Assembly (NCBI RefSeq): GCF_900089455.2
Contig: NZ_LT907988.1
Location: 4,712,001 to 4,776,000 of the forward strand
Direction: 5' to 3'
Length of the DNA: 64,000 nucleotides
Source: Orrella dioscoreae
Lineage (GTDB): Bacteria > Pseudomonadota > Gammaproteobacteria > Burkholderiales > Burkholderiaceae_B
Each line of letters starts with the position of its first letter. Within the stretch, counting starts at the first letter, position 1. The translations under genes and the position numbers were made by a program. This document shows positions 53,171-62,547 of the stretch, one piece after another. The notes below the pieces were generated by a model. The model was given only the letters and a program-made list of their open reading frames with translations, was not told the DNA's origin and ran no database searches.

Positions 53171-54961
53171 TTACTTCACTTCAGTCTGGCGCAAGCGGAT
53201 GTGCAGTTCACGCAGCTGCTTCTCGTCGACGGCCGACGGCGCCTGGGTCAGCAGGCATTGCGCGCGTTGCGTCTTCGGGAAGGCGATCACGTCACGGATG
53301 GATTCCGCGCCCGTCATCATCGTGACGATGCGGTCCAGGCCGAAGGCGATGCCGCCATGGGGCGGCGCGCCGTATTGCAGCGCGTCCAGCAGGAAGCCGA
53401 ACTTCTCGCGGGCTTCCTCGGCGTCGATCTTCAGCGCGCGGAACACCTTGCTCTGGATTTCCTCGCGGTGGATACGCACCGAGCCGCCACCGATTTCCCA
53501 GCCGTTCAGCACCATGTCGTAGGCCTTGGCCAGCGCCTTGCCCGGATCGTTGGTCAGCAGGTCCTCGTGGCCATCCTTGGGGCTGGTGAAGGGGTGATGG
53601 GCGGCGGTGTAGCGGCCGGCTTCCTCGTCGTACTCGAACATGGGGAAGTCGACGACCCACAGCGGGCGCCAGGCGTTCTCGAACAGGCCCGTCTTGCGGC
53701 CGAATTCGCTGTGGCCGATCTTGACGCGCAGCGCACCGATGGCGTCGTTCACCACCTTGGCACGGTCGGCGCCAAAGAAGAGGATGTCGCCATCTTGCGC
53801 GCCCGTGCGCTTGAGCAGCTCGGCCAGCGCGGCGTCATGGATGTTCTTGACGATGGGCGACTGCAGGCCCTCGCGGCCCTTGGCCACCTCGTTGACCTTG
53901 ATCCAGGCCAGGCCCTTGGCGCCATAAATCGCGACGAACTGGGTGTAGGCGTCGATTTCGCTGCGCGACAGGGCGCCGCCGCCCGGCACGCGCAGGGCGA
54001 CCACGCGGCTGCCCGGGGTGATGGCGGCCTGCGAGAACACCTTGAAGTCCACGTCCTGCATGACGTCGTTCAGGTCGGTGAACTCGAGCTTGACGCGCAG
54101 GTCGGGCTTGTCCGAACCGTAGAGGCGCATGGCTTCGCCATAGGTCATCTGCGGGAAATCTTCGGGCAGGTCGACGTTCTGGACCACCTTGAAGACGTGG
54201 CGGATCATCGACTCGAAGATCGCGCGGATCTCGGTTTCCGACAGGAACGAGGTTTCGCAATCGATCTGGGTGAATTCGGGCTGGCGGTCAGCGCGCAGGT
54301 CTTCGTCGCGGAAGCACTTGGTGATCTGGTAGTAGCGGTCGAAACCCGAGACCATCAGCATCTGCTTGAAGAGCTGGGGCGACTGCGGCAGCGCGAAGAA
54401 GTGGCCGGCGTTCACGCGCGAGGGCACGAGGTAGTCGCGCGCGCCTTCGGGCGTGCTCTTGGTCAGCATGGGCGTTTCGATGTCGATGAAGCCCAGGTCG
54501 TCCAGGAACTTGCGGACTTCGATGGACACGCGATAGCGCAGCATGAGGTTGCGCTGCATCTGCGGACGGCGCAGGTCCAGCACGCGGTGCGTCAGGCGGG
54601 TGGTTTCCGACAGGTTGTCGTCGTCCAGCTGGAAGGGCGGCGTGACCGAGGCGTTCAGGATCTCGATGTCGCGGCACAGGATCTCGATTTCGCCCGAGGC
54701 CAGGTCCTTGTTGACGGTGCCTTCCGGACGCTCGCGCACCAGGCCGGTCACGCGCACGCAGAACTCGTTGCGCAGGCGCTCGGCGGTGGCGAAGGACTCG
54801 GCGTGGTCCGGATCGAACACGATCTGGGCCAGGCCGGCGCGGTCACGCAGGTCGATGAAGATGACGCCGCCATGGTCGCGGCGGCGATGCACCCAGCCGA
54901 ACAGGGTAACGGTCTGGCCGAGATGTTCGCGGCAAACCTGGCCGGTGTAGCACGTACGCAT
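53171..54961 (-). CDS. aspS: AspS, aspartyl-tRNA synthetase
   Basis: A 596-residue bacterial-type class IIb synthetase. An OB-fold anticodon domain is at the N-terminus ([19 protein letters not shown]). Motif 2 is in the [18 protein letters not shown] region, a GAD insertion domain lies at about residues 290-420, and motif 3 is [10 protein letters not shown]. It charges tRNA-Asp. Full length and apparently intact. Confidence 0.97.
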   Translation of the reverse strand: MRTCYTGQVCREHLGQTVTLFGWVHRRRDHGGVIFIDLRDRAGLAQIVFDPDHAESFATAERLRNEFCVRVTGLVRERPEGTVNKDLASGEIEILCRDIEILNASVTPPFQLDDDNLSETTRLTHRVLDLRRPQMQRNLMLRYRVSIEVRKFLDDLGFIDIETPMLTKSTPEGARDYLVPSRVNAGHFFALPQSPQLFKQMLMVSGFDRYYQITKCFRDEDLRADRQPEFTQIDCETSFLSETEIRAIFESMIRHVFKVVQNVDLPEDFPQMTYGEAMRLYGSDKPDLRVKLEFTDLNDVMQDVDFKVFSQAAITPGSRVVALRVPGGGALSRSEIDAYTQFVAIYGAKGLAWIKVNEVAKGREGLQSPIVKNIHDAALAELLKRTGAQDGDILFFGADRAKVVNDAIGALRVKIGHSEFGRKTGLFENAWRPLWVVDFPMFEYDEEAGRYTAAHHPFTSPKDGHEDLLTNDPGKALAKAYDMVLNGWEIGGGSVRIHREEIQSKVFRALKIDAEEAREKFGFLLDALQYGAPPHGGIAFGLDRIVTMMTGAESIRDVIAFPKTQRAQCLLTQAPSAVDEKQLRELHIRLRQTEVK

Positions 54962-55082
54962 GCGGGATGACTCCGTAATGGTTGGAACCTGCCGGCGCGG
55001 GCCGCGCGACGGTGGGCCATGATGATTCGATTGTAGGGGCGCCGTGTTTCAGGACACGGCGCGGAAAGTCAGCGATCCGCGC

Positions 55083-55421
55083 TCACGACGCGCTGGGCGC
55101 CGCGGGCGTGGCGGCCGCGGCAGGGGCCGCGGCGGGCGCCGGGGCTGCGGCGCTCTCGGCTGCCGGCTTGGCGTCAGCCGCGCCGGCAGTGTCACCACCG
55201 GCCTTGGCCGGGCCGGCGGCATTGCCGCCGCCGCTGCCGTTATTGCGGAAATCGGTCACATACCAGCCCGAGCCTTTCAGCTGGAAGCCGGCGGCCGTCA
55301 CCTGCTTGGCATAGGCAGCCTGGCCGCAGGACGGGCACACCGTCAGCGGGGCATCGGACATTTTCTGCAGCGTATCCTCGGCATGGCCGCAGGCGCTGCA
55401 ACGATAGGCATAGATAGGCAC
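55083..55421 (-). CDS. FmdB-family zinc-ribbon protein
   Basis: A 112-residue protein starting PIYAYRCSACGHAEDTLQKM with two CxxC knuckles (CSAC, CPSC) forming a zinc ribbon in the first 50 residues, then a disordered Ala/Pro/Gly tail. The GTG at 55421 matches the near-universal MPIYxYxC start. FmdB proteins often sit upstream of aspS, as here (121-base gap), but their function is unknown. Confidence 0.85.
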   Translation of the reverse strand: MPIYAYRCSACGHAEDTLQKMSDAPLTVCPSCGQAAYAKQVTAAGFQLKGSGWYVTDFRNNGSGGGNAAGPAKAGGDTAGAADAKPAAESAAAPAPAAAPAAAATPAAPSAS

Positions 55422-55575
55422 GGTCTTGGCTCCCCGGCGCGCGGCGCCGGTGCGCGCCCGCGATGGGCGGGGCGTTCGCAAAAAAATCGGGAAAACGGGG
55501 GATTTTAGCGGGTTTTGCCCTTTGCGACGGCAGCCGTCGAGGCGCCGACGGGCATCCGCGCCGCCGCCCTGGCGG

Positions 55576-56868
55576 TCAGACCGGCAAGAGGAACATCAAG
55601 GCGGCCACCCCGGTCGGTCCCAGGGCCGCCAGGAACAGCCTGCCGGCGGAGATCGAGCCGCCCGGGAACGCGTTCTTCAGGATGGCGAAACCGGCAGGAT
55701 TCGGCGCGTTGGCGATGACGGTCAAGCCGCCGCCCGTGACGGCCCCCGACACCAGCATGATCCGCCAGGCTTCCGAGGTGCCCTCCACGAGCGACCCCAG
55801 ATAGGTCAACGCAGCATTGTCGGTGACGGCCGTGAGCGCGGTGGCCCCCCAGAACAGCACCGTGGGCGACAGGCCGCCCAGGAGATCCTGCAACCACCAC
55901 TTCTGCAAACCACCCAACACCACCAGCCCTGCCAGGAAGAAGCCCACCATCAGGCCCTCCTTGATCATGAGCCGCGACTGGTAGCGCTTGTAGGCTTCGC
56001 AGAAGCCGATGAAAAGCATGAGCAAGCCGAGAAACAAGGCAGGGTGATGGGCCGACAGCACGATGCCGACCAGAAAGGCCAGGTGCACGGCGATGACGGC
56101 GAACGGCACGGGCATCTGCTTCGGGTCGGCGCCGTGGCGCGGCGAGGCATGCCGGTCTTGGCCCACGTCGCCATCGAGCAGCGCGCGCCGGGCGATGAGG
56201 GTCAGCGCCATCGCATTGATGATCACCGCGACGGCCGCGCGCCAGCCGAAATGCGTGGCCATGTACGCCGAGTCCCAGCCGAAGGTGCCCGCCACCATCA
56301 GCACGGGCGGCGCGGCGTAGGCCGTGAGCACGCCACCGATGGACACGTTCACGAACAACACGCCGAGCGCCAGATATTTGAAGCCTGCCTGCCCCGGCCG
56401 CTGGAAATACGCCCCGCGCAGCAGCAGGGCCGCCAGCGTCATGGCGGCAGGCTCGGTGACGAAAGACCCTGCCAGCGGCACGACCGACAGGATCACGAAG
56501 AAAGTGGCCAGCTCGCGCTGCACTGGCAGCACGCGCGCGATGGCATGCACCACGCGGCCCACCAGGTCGATGATGGGACGACTGGCCGCCACCACCATGA
56601 TGGCGAAAACGAAGAGCGGTTCGGTGAAGTTGCGCGTATCCAGGTACTCGACCATGGAGGGCAGGCCCGTGAGCGCCACCATGCCGACCAGCAGCGCGAA
56701 GGCCCAGATGCCGAAGACGGCCTCGACCTCGGACATGAAATGCCAGGCACCGGCATGCGGACCGTTGCGATGCGCGAGGTTCGCGAAAAATGGGACCGAG
56801 AACGTGTGCAGAACCGCCAGCGCAAACAGGGCAGTGGCGAAATAGGCGAGGGAAGAGGCTGCGGGCAT
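55576..56868 (-). CDS. Putative Na+/H+ antiporter (PF07399-like)
   Basis: A 430-residue protein with about 11 helices and conserved loops typical of the putative sodium/proton antiporter family (FVTEPAAMTLAALLLRGAYF, GGVLTAYAAPPVLMVAGTF, LTAVTDNAALTYLGSLVEG, TVIANAPNPAGFAIL). The TDNAALTYLG and NAPNPAG half-helices resemble the ion-transporter fold. Transported ion is inferred from the family only. A frame continuing beyond the stop side was not used. Confidence 0.8.
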   Translation of the reverse strand: MPAASSLAYFATALFALAVLHTFSVPFFANLAHRNGPHAGAWHFMSEVEAVFGIWAFALLVGMVALTGLPSMVEYLDTRNFTEPLFVFAIMVVAASRPIIDLVGRVVHAIARVLPVQRELATFFVILSVVPLAGSFVTEPAAMTLAALLLRGAYFQRPGQAGFKYLALGVLFVNVSIGGVLTAYAAPPVLMVAGTFGWDSAYMATHFGWRAAVAVIINAMALTLIARRALLDGDVGQDRHASPRHGADPKQMPVPFAVIAVHLAFLVGIVLSAHHPALFLGLLMLFIGFCEAYKRYQSRLMIKEGLMVGFFLAGLVVLGGLQKWWLQDLLGGLSPTVLFWGATALTAVTDNAALTYLGSLVEGTSEAWRIMLVSGAVTGGGLTVIANAPNPAGFAILKNAFPGGSISAGRLFLAALGPTGVAALMFLLPV

Positions 56869-57007
56869 GGCGAACGGCTACGCATTTCCGACGCCTGGAC
56901 GGCGCGGGTTGTATTGCGGTCATTGAGCGGATTGGGCTCGCCGCACTATACACGCAGCCCCAAGGCGTCCCGCCAGGGGTAAACCCGAGTCTGCCTCGCA
57001 GCCTCGC

Positions 57008-57502
57008 TCAGGCTGCGGGCGCCAGGCTGTCCAGGTAGACCTGGCACAGGGCTTCCATGCCCTGCCGGTCTTCCTCGTCGAAACGGCCGGGCACGGGGCT
57101 GTCGACATCCCACACGCCCAGCAAGGCGCCGCCGCGCAGCAAGGGCACCACGATCTCGGAACGCGACGCCGCATCGCAGGCGATGTGGCCCGGGAAGGCA
57201 TGCACGTCGGGCACCACTTGCGTGACGCCCTGGCTGGCAGCCGCGCCGCAGACACCCCGGGACAAGGGAATGCGCACGCAGGCGGGTTTGCCGTGGAAGG
57301 GGCCGAGCACCAGCTCGGTGCCGTCGAAGAAATAGAAGCCTGCCCAGTTGAGATCAGGCAAGGCGCCGTAGACCAGCGACGCCAGGTTGGCGGCGTTGGC
57401 GATGCAGTCATGCTCGCCGTCGAAGAGCGCGCGGGCCTGCTGGATCAGCTCGGCATACTGGCCCGGCTTGTCGGGCGAGGAGAAGGAAAAGGGTTCGAAC
57501 AT
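57008..57502 (-). CDS. msrC: Free methionine-(R)-sulfoxide reductase (GAF)
   Basis: A 164-residue GAF-fold enzyme. Cys75, Cys85 and Cys109 have the same spacing (10 and 24) as Cys84, Cys94 and Cys118 of E. coli MsrC. WAGFYFF and SEIVVPLLRGGALLGVWDVDS complete the family pattern. It reduces free Met-R-sulfoxide with thioredoxin, protecting against oxidants. Start at ATG 57502; the longer frame adds a hydrophobic stretch that is not conserved. Confidence 0.92.
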   Translation of the reverse strand: MFEPFSFSSPDKPGQYAELIQQARALFDGEHDCIANAANLASLVYGALPDLNWAGFYFFDGTELVLGPFHGKPACVRIPLSRGVCGAAASQGVTQVVPDVHAFPGHIACDAASRSEIVVPLLRGGALLGVWDVDSPVPGRFDEEDRQGMEALCQVYLDSLAPAA

Positions 57503-57654
57503 GAGGAGCAGGAACACCCAGAAGAGACCGGACGCCGTTGTGCGCGCCATTACCGGCGATGGCGGCGCAACTTTTCGCCAAAGGCGTATTCTCTTGGGTT
57601 TTCGGGCTGGCGGCTACCCGGTTGCGGCCCGGCCCGCCCCCATCGAGATCCGCC

Positions 57655-58860
57655 TTGGACCAGCCCTACGACCCCGCCTGCACCTATTCCGAACGCGCCC
57701 GCCTGCTGACCAGCTCGGCCATCCGGGAAATCCTGAAGATCACCGAAAGACCCGACATCATTTCCTTCGCGGGCGGCCTGCCCTCGCCTGACGGGTTCCC
57801 GGTGGACGTGGTGCGCGCGGCCTACGACAAGGTGCTGTCCACCCAAGGCCGCAGCGCCCTGCAATACGGCCCCACCGAGGGCTACGGGCCCTTGCGCGCC
57901 TGGGTGGCCGAGGACCTGAGCCGCCAGGGCGCGCGGGTCGGCCCCGACAACATCCTGATCCTGTCAGGCTCGCAGCAGGGCCTGGACCTGCTGGGCAAGG
58001 TGCTGATCGATCCGGGCAGCAAGGTGCTGGTCGAAACCCCCAGCTATCTTGGCGCGCTGCAATCGTTCAGCCTGTACCAGCCCCGCTATGTGTCAGTGCC
58101 CTCCGACGCAGGCGGCCTGCAGCCCGAGTCGCTGACGCCCGCGCTGGCCCAAGGCGGACGCTTCCTGTACGCCCTGCCCAACTTCCAGAATCCCACCGGC
58201 CGCACGCTGGACCGCCAACGCCGCAACGCGCTGGTGGAGGCCACGGCCCGCCTGAACCTGCCGCTGGTGGAAGACGATCCCTACGGCGAACTGCGCTATG
58301 CCGGCGAGCCCCAGCCCGGGCTCCTGGCGCTGGGACAGGAAGCCGGCGCGAACGTGATCCGCATGGGCTCGTTCTCGAAGGTGCTGGCGCCAGGGCTGCG
58401 GCTTGGCTACCTGGCCGCCGCGCCCTCGCTCATCAACAAGCTGGTGCAGGCCAAGCAGGCCACCGACCTGCACACCGCCACGCTCACGCAGATGGCCGTG
58501 CACGAGATCGTGAAGGATGGTTTCCTGGCGGGCCACCTGCCCGCCGTGCGTGAGCTGTATCGCCAGCAGTGCACGCACATGCTGGATGCGATGTCGCAGC
58601 ATTTCCCCCAGACCGTGCGCTGGGACACGCCCGAGGGCGGCATGTTCATCTGGGTGACGCTGCCCGCGCACATCGACAGCACGCGCCTGCTGGAGCAGGC
58701 CGTGGCGCGTGGCGTGGCCTTCGTGCCGGGCGCGCCGTTCTATGCGGGCGACCCGCAGCACAACACCCTGCGCCTGAGCTTCGTGACGGTGTCGGAGGCG
58801 CGCATCCGCGAAGGGGTGCGCATCCTGGGCGAGCTGATCTCGGCCTATCCGCAGGCCTAG
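57655..58860 (+). CDS. PLP-dependent aminotransferase (2-aminoadipate/MocR-type class I)
   Basis: A 401-residue class I aminotransferase with IREILKITERPDIISFAGGLPSP (in two parts), NFQNPTGRTLD, EDDPYGELRY, the PLP Lys in MGSFSKVLAPGLRLGYL and a C-terminal substrate domain. It resembles LysN-type 2-aminoadipate transaminases and kynurenine aminotransferases. No ATG is near the conserved start, so TTG 57655 is proposed; in-frame ATG 57559 and 57538 would add non-conserved residues and overlap the divergent gene's leader. Confidence 0.85.
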   Translation: MDQPYDPACTYSERARLLTSSAIREILKITERPDIISFAGGLPSPDGFPVDVVRAAYDKVLSTQGRSALQYGPTEGYGPLRAWVAEDLSRQGARVGPDNILILSGSQQGLDLLGKVLIDPGSKVLVETPSYLGALQSFSLYQPRYVSVPSDAGGLQPESLTPALAQGGRFLYALPNFQNPTGRTLDRQRRNALVEATARLNLPLVEDDPYGELRYAGEPQPGLLALGQEAGANVIRMGSFSKVLAPGLRLGYLAAAPSLINKLVQAKQATDLHTATLTQMAVHEIVKDGFLAGHLPAVRELYRQQCTHMLDAMSQHFPQTVRWDTPEGGMFIWVTLPAHIDSTRLLEQAVARGVAFVPGAPFYAGDPQHNTLRLSFVTVSEARIREGVRILGELISAYPQA

Positions 58861-59933
58861 CGCCCGCGCGCGTCATGCGCGCCCGCTCGGCCGGCAGGCC
58901 ACAGGGCAGCGGCACGCGGCGCCACCCCGGGCAGGCCGGCCGAGCGGCGCAGCGTCTGCGACGGCAGTTCGCCGAACATGCGCTGGTAGTCCACCGAGAA
59001 CTGGCTGGGATGCAGGAACCCCCAGCGGGCCGCGATCTCGCCGACGGTGGGCAACGGCAGGCCGGGATTGCACAACTCCTGGCGCGCGCGGTTCAGCCGC
59101 ACCATGCGCAGGTAGGCCACCGGGTTCATGTCCAGGACGCGATGGAAGACGTCCTGCAGGGTGCGCCGGCTGACGCCCAGCTCCAGGCAAACGTCCATCA
59201 CGGTCAGGCGCCGGTGCACCGACGCCTCGATGAAGTCCCGCGCCCGGCTGGCCATGCGCCACGCATGCAGGTGCCCCAGGAAAGCGCGTCCGCCAGGCTC
59301 CTGCGCATCAGCGGCCGCGCCGAGTTCCTGCAGCAGCGCGCTCAGGGTCGCGCGTGCAAGGCTGTCCTGCCAATCGGCGTTCTGGTCGGTCGACAACCAC
59401 TGCGGCGCGGCCTGCAGCGCCTGCGACACCACCTGGCGCAGGAAATCCTGGTTGCGTAGATGCAGCAGGCCGCCCTGCGCCAGGCGGGACGCCCACAAGG
59501 CCTCGTCCATGCCCAGCGCCGCACGCTGGAAGCGCTGTGCATCGACCAGCAGGAACGCGACCTCGGATTCGCCGCGCGTGTAGACGTCGAATTGAGAGCC
59601 GCCGGGCTGGAAGGCGACGGTGCCCGGTCCCAGTTCGCGCACGCCGACCCGCATCGCGGAGCGGTCGCTGGGCAGGAACAGCGTGACGAGATCATCTGGC
59701 ATGGCAACCAGCCGCATGATCGAACGGCATTGCGATTCGCGACAGAAGGAAAGGCCCGAGACCGCGAAGCGTTCGAACCTGCCGTGGTAGCTGCCGGACG
59801 CGGTCTGGTAATAGCGGCGCTCGACGCAATCGAGCATGGCCGCCTGCTGGCTGGCCTCGCCGATGTCGGTGCGGGTCAGGCTGGCAAGGCGATCCTGCGA
59901 GGCAAGCTCGGCCAGGGGTGAAGCGAGCGGCAT
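58857..59933 (-). CDS. AraC-family transcriptional regulator (EutR-like)
   Basis: A 358-residue regulator. The N-terminal 215 residues form a sensor region. A double helix-turn-helix AraC domain spans about residues 230-335 (TVMDVCLELGVSRRTLQDVFH, VGEIAARWGFLHPSQFSVDY). It is convergent with the aminotransferase and their stops overlap. No divergent target is present; the upstream gap of 206 bases holds its promoter. Confidence 0.9.
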   Translation of the reverse strand: MPLASPLAELASQDRLASLTRTDIGEASQQAAMLDCVERRYYQTASGSYHGRFERFAVSGLSFCRESQCRSIMRLVAMPDDLVTLFLPSDRSAMRVGVRELGPGTVAFQPGGSQFDVYTRGESEVAFLLVDAQRFQRAALGMDEALWASRLAQGGLLHLRNQDFLRQVVSQALQAAPQWLSTDQNADWQDSLARATLSALLQELGAAADAQEPGGRAFLGHLHAWRMASRARDFIEASVHRRLTVMDVCLELGVSRRTLQDVFHRVLDMNPVAYLRMVRLNRARQELCNPGLPLPTVGEIAARWGFLHPSQFSVDYQRMFGELPSQTLRRSAGLPGVAPRAAALWPAGRAGAHDARGR

Positions 59934-60139
59934 GGCATCACCTTCTTCATGGGCGCGACCCGGCGGGCGTCGCTTCGGCGGCAGGAAAGGGGGGTGAATG
60001 GACCATCATAGGATGGAACTCCACTCAGGGGAACACCCCTTAGACCAAGCGACTACGCCGCGACATGAAGGCGTCGCGCCCCCGACGCCTGCCCGGAGGA
60101 CCGGATCGCAGTGCCAAGCGGGCCCTGGGGCTTGCGCCG

Positions 60140-61384
60140 TCAGTCCCCGCCGCGCAACCAGGCGGCCGCGCCACGCCCCGCCGCCACGCCCTGCGCAAGG
60201 CAGGCAGTGAGCAGGTAGCCTCCCGTGGGCGCCTCCCAATCCGTCATCTCGCCCGCGCAGAAAACGCCAGGCAAGGCCCGCAACATGCCGGCCTCGTCCA
60301 TGTCCGCGAAGCGGACGCCGCCCGCGGTGCTGATGGCTTCGTCCAACGGCCGGCAGGCCACGAGACGCAGCGGCAGGCGCTTGGCGGCGGCGGCCAGCGT
60401 GGCCGGATCGGCATAGCCCTCGGCGCCCAGGCATTCGCGCAACAGGCCCGCCTTGACCCCATGCAGGTTCAGGCGCGTGCGCAGGTGGCTGGACCAGGAG
60501 CGCGCGCCGCGACCGTGCGCGGCCTGGTCCTGCACCCAGGCGGCATCGCGGCCAGGCAGCAGGTCCAGGTAAAGCGTGGCGTCGCCGCGCGCCGCGATCT
60601 CGTCGCGCAGCGGCGCCGACAGGGCATAGACCGCACCGCCTTCGATTCCCTGCGCCGTGACGAGCGCCTCGCCCACGCGCCACGCCAGCGGCGCGTCCGC
60701 GGGCTCCCCGCCCACGGCGAAGGCCACTGACTTCAGCGGTTCGCCTGCGTAGCGCGAGATGAAGTGTTCGCTCCAGGGCGTCTCGAAGCCGCAATTGGCC
60801 GGCACCAGCGGCGCCACGGACACGCCGCGTTCAACCAGCCAGGGCGCCCACGCGCCATCGGAGCCCAGCCGTGACCAGCTTGCGCCGCCCAGGGCCAGCA
60901 CCACGGCCTGCGCCGCCACCGGCACGGTGTCGGCGCCGTGGCGGAACACCAAGACGCCGTCGCCGTTCCAGCCAGTCCAGCGGTGCCGCATGTGGAAACG
61001 CACGCCTTGCACGCGCAGGCGGTGCAGCCAGGCGCGCAGCAAGGGCGCGGCCTTCATGCCCTCCGGAAAGACGCGGCCCGAGGAGCCCACGAAAGTGTCG
61101 ATGCCCAAGCCCGCCGCCCATGCCTGGACGTCGCGCGCGCCAAACGCGGCAAGCGCGGGCGACAGGGCCTGCTGCGCCGCGCCATAGCGCGACAGGAAAG
61201 CTGGCTCGGGCTCGCTGTGCGTCAGGTTCAATCCGCCACGCCCGGCCAGCAGGAACTTGCGGCCCACCGAAGGCATCGCGTCGAAGAGCTGCACGGGCAC
61301 GCCGGCTGCGGACAGGACATCGGCCGCCATGAGGCCGGCGGGGCCGCCGCCGACGATGGCGACGGGAATCTGGGAATCTGGCAT
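60140..61384 (-). CDS. FAD-dependent oxidoreductase (HI0933/YhiN-like flavoprotein)
   Basis: A 414-residue flavoprotein with an N-terminal dinucleotide-binding motif PVAIVGGGPAGLMAADVL, GRKFLLAGRGGLNLTHSE, SSGRVFPEGMKAAPLLRAW and the C-terminal FAD loop GVFCAGEMTDWEAPTGGYLL. The family is the BaiN/YhiN group of uncertain function (some reduce bile acids or sulfides). No signal peptide. Confidence 0.88.
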   Translation of the reverse strand: MPDSQIPVAIVGGGPAGLMAADVLSAAGVPVQLFDAMPSVGRKFLLAGRGGLNLTHSEPEPAFLSRYGAAQQALSPALAAFGARDVQAWAAGLGIDTFVGSSGRVFPEGMKAAPLLRAWLHRLRVQGVRFHMRHRWTGWNGDGVLVFRHGADTVPVAAQAVVLALGGASWSRLGSDGAWAPWLVERGVSVAPLVPANCGFETPWSEHFISRYAGEPLKSVAFAVGGEPADAPLAWRVGEALVTAQGIEGGAVYALSAPLRDEIAARGDATLYLDLLPGRDAAWVQDQAAHGRGARSWSSHLRTRLNLHGVKAGLLRECLGAEGYADPATLAAAAKRLPLRLVACRPLDEAISTAGGVRFADMDEAGMLRALPGVFCAGEMTDWEAPTGGYLLTACLAQGVAAGRGAAAWLRGGD

Positions 61385-61586
61385 GGGAACGGGAACGGAC
61401 CGGCACGCGCGGCAGGCCGGCGGGAAAGACGGAAAGCGGATGTACCGGCATTAGACACGAATTCGGCTGGCCGCCCGAGGCGTCATTCGAACAGGCTTTC
61501 CTGCAGCAGCCATCGCGCGGCAAGCGCGCCAGCTGATACAGTGCCCGGCAGCACATTTCCTTTCCGCCTCAGCCTGCTGCCCTCCC

Positions 61587-62525
61587 ATGAAACCCATTCT
61601 CTTCATCCGCACGCTCGTGTCCGAGGCGCATCGCGCCCGCATCGCCGAACATTTCGACGTCCTGTATGCCACCTCGGCCGAGGACATCGCCCGCACGCTG
61701 GCGGAGTCCGGCCCGCGCATCCGCGCGGTGCTGACGACCGGCCTGATGGGCCTGACCGCCGCGCAGATCGACGCCATGCCGAACCTGGAGGTCGTCTGCG
61801 CGCTGGGCGTGGGCTACGAGAACATCGATGTCGCGCACGCCCGCCAGCGCGGCATCGTGCTGGCCAACGGGGCCGGCACCAATGACGCCTGCGTCGCCGA
61901 CCACGCCTTCGCGCTGTTGCTGGCCACGGTGCGCAAGGTGCTGCCCCTGGACCGTCACACGCGCGAGGGCGGCTGGCGCGCCACCGTCGACATGCCGCCC
62001 GGCCTCACGGGCAAGCGCCTGGGCATCCTGGGCCTGGGCGCCATCGGCCGCCAGATCGCGCGCCGCGCCACGGCCTTCGACATGGAAGTGGGCTACCACA
62101 GCCGCCGCGCACGCGACGACGCCGCGTATCCCTACTTCTCCGACATCCTGTCGCTGGCGCAATGGAGCGACATCCTGGTGCTGGCCGCGCCCGGCGGCCC
62201 CGCCACGCATCACATGGTGAACGCCCAGGTGCTGGATGCCCTGGGCCCGCAAGGTTATGTGATCAACGTGGCGCGCGGCAGCGTCATCGACACCGAGGCC
62301 CTGGCCAGCGCGCTGCGCGAGCGCCGCATCGCCGGCGCGGGCCTGGACGTCTACGAGAGCGAGCCCGACGCGCCGGAAACGCTGCTGGGCTTCGACACGC
62401 TGGTGCTCACGCCGCACGTGGGAGGCTGGTCGCCCGAAGCCGTCAACAACTCGGTGCAGCGTTTCCTGGACAACACGCTGGGCCATTTCGCCGGCCGCGG
62501 CGTGGTGTCCGCCATCCCGGCATGA
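61587..62525 (+). CDS. D-2-hydroxyacid dehydrogenase
   Basis: A 312-residue NAD(P)-dependent dehydrogenase with LGVGYENIDV, the Rossmann motif GLGAIGRQIARRATAFDM, catalytic Arg in INVARGSVID, Glu in GAGLDVYESEP and His in LTPHVGGWSPEA. It resembles glyoxylate/hydroxypyruvate reductases. Divergent from the flavoprotein gene and convergent with the HD-GYP gene, so it is monocistronic. Confidence 0.93.
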   Translation: MKPILFIRTLVSEAHRARIAEHFDVLYATSAEDIARTLAESGPRIRAVLTTGLMGLTAAQIDAMPNLEVVCALGVGYENIDVAHARQRGIVLANGAGTNDACVADHAFALLLATVRKVLPLDRHTREGGWRATVDMPPGLTGKRLGILGLGAIGRQIARRATAFDMEVGYHSRRARDDAAYPYFSDILSLAQWSDILVLAAPGGPATHHMVNAQVLDALGPQGYVINVARGSVIDTEALASALRERRIAGAGLDVYESEPDAPETLLGFDTLVLTPHVGGWSPEAVNNSVQRFLDNTLGHFAGRGVVSAIPA

Positions 62526-62547
62526 ACCCTGCCCGCGTGGGCGCCGT

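Noticed and set aside
53201-54970. A 589-codon plus-strand frame opposite aspS
   Set aside because: Antisense to an intact, full-length synthetase; no recognisable protein.
57538-57654. ATG starts for the aminotransferase upstream of TTG 57655
   Set aside because: They add up to 39 residues without family similarity and run toward the divergent reductase gene; the conserved part begins just after the TTG.
59934-60139. Possible small gene or RNA between the AraC and flavoprotein genes
   Set aside because: Only a five-base AGGGG/CCCCT hairpin near 60027-60040 was seen, with no ribosome site, promoter or RNA family feature.
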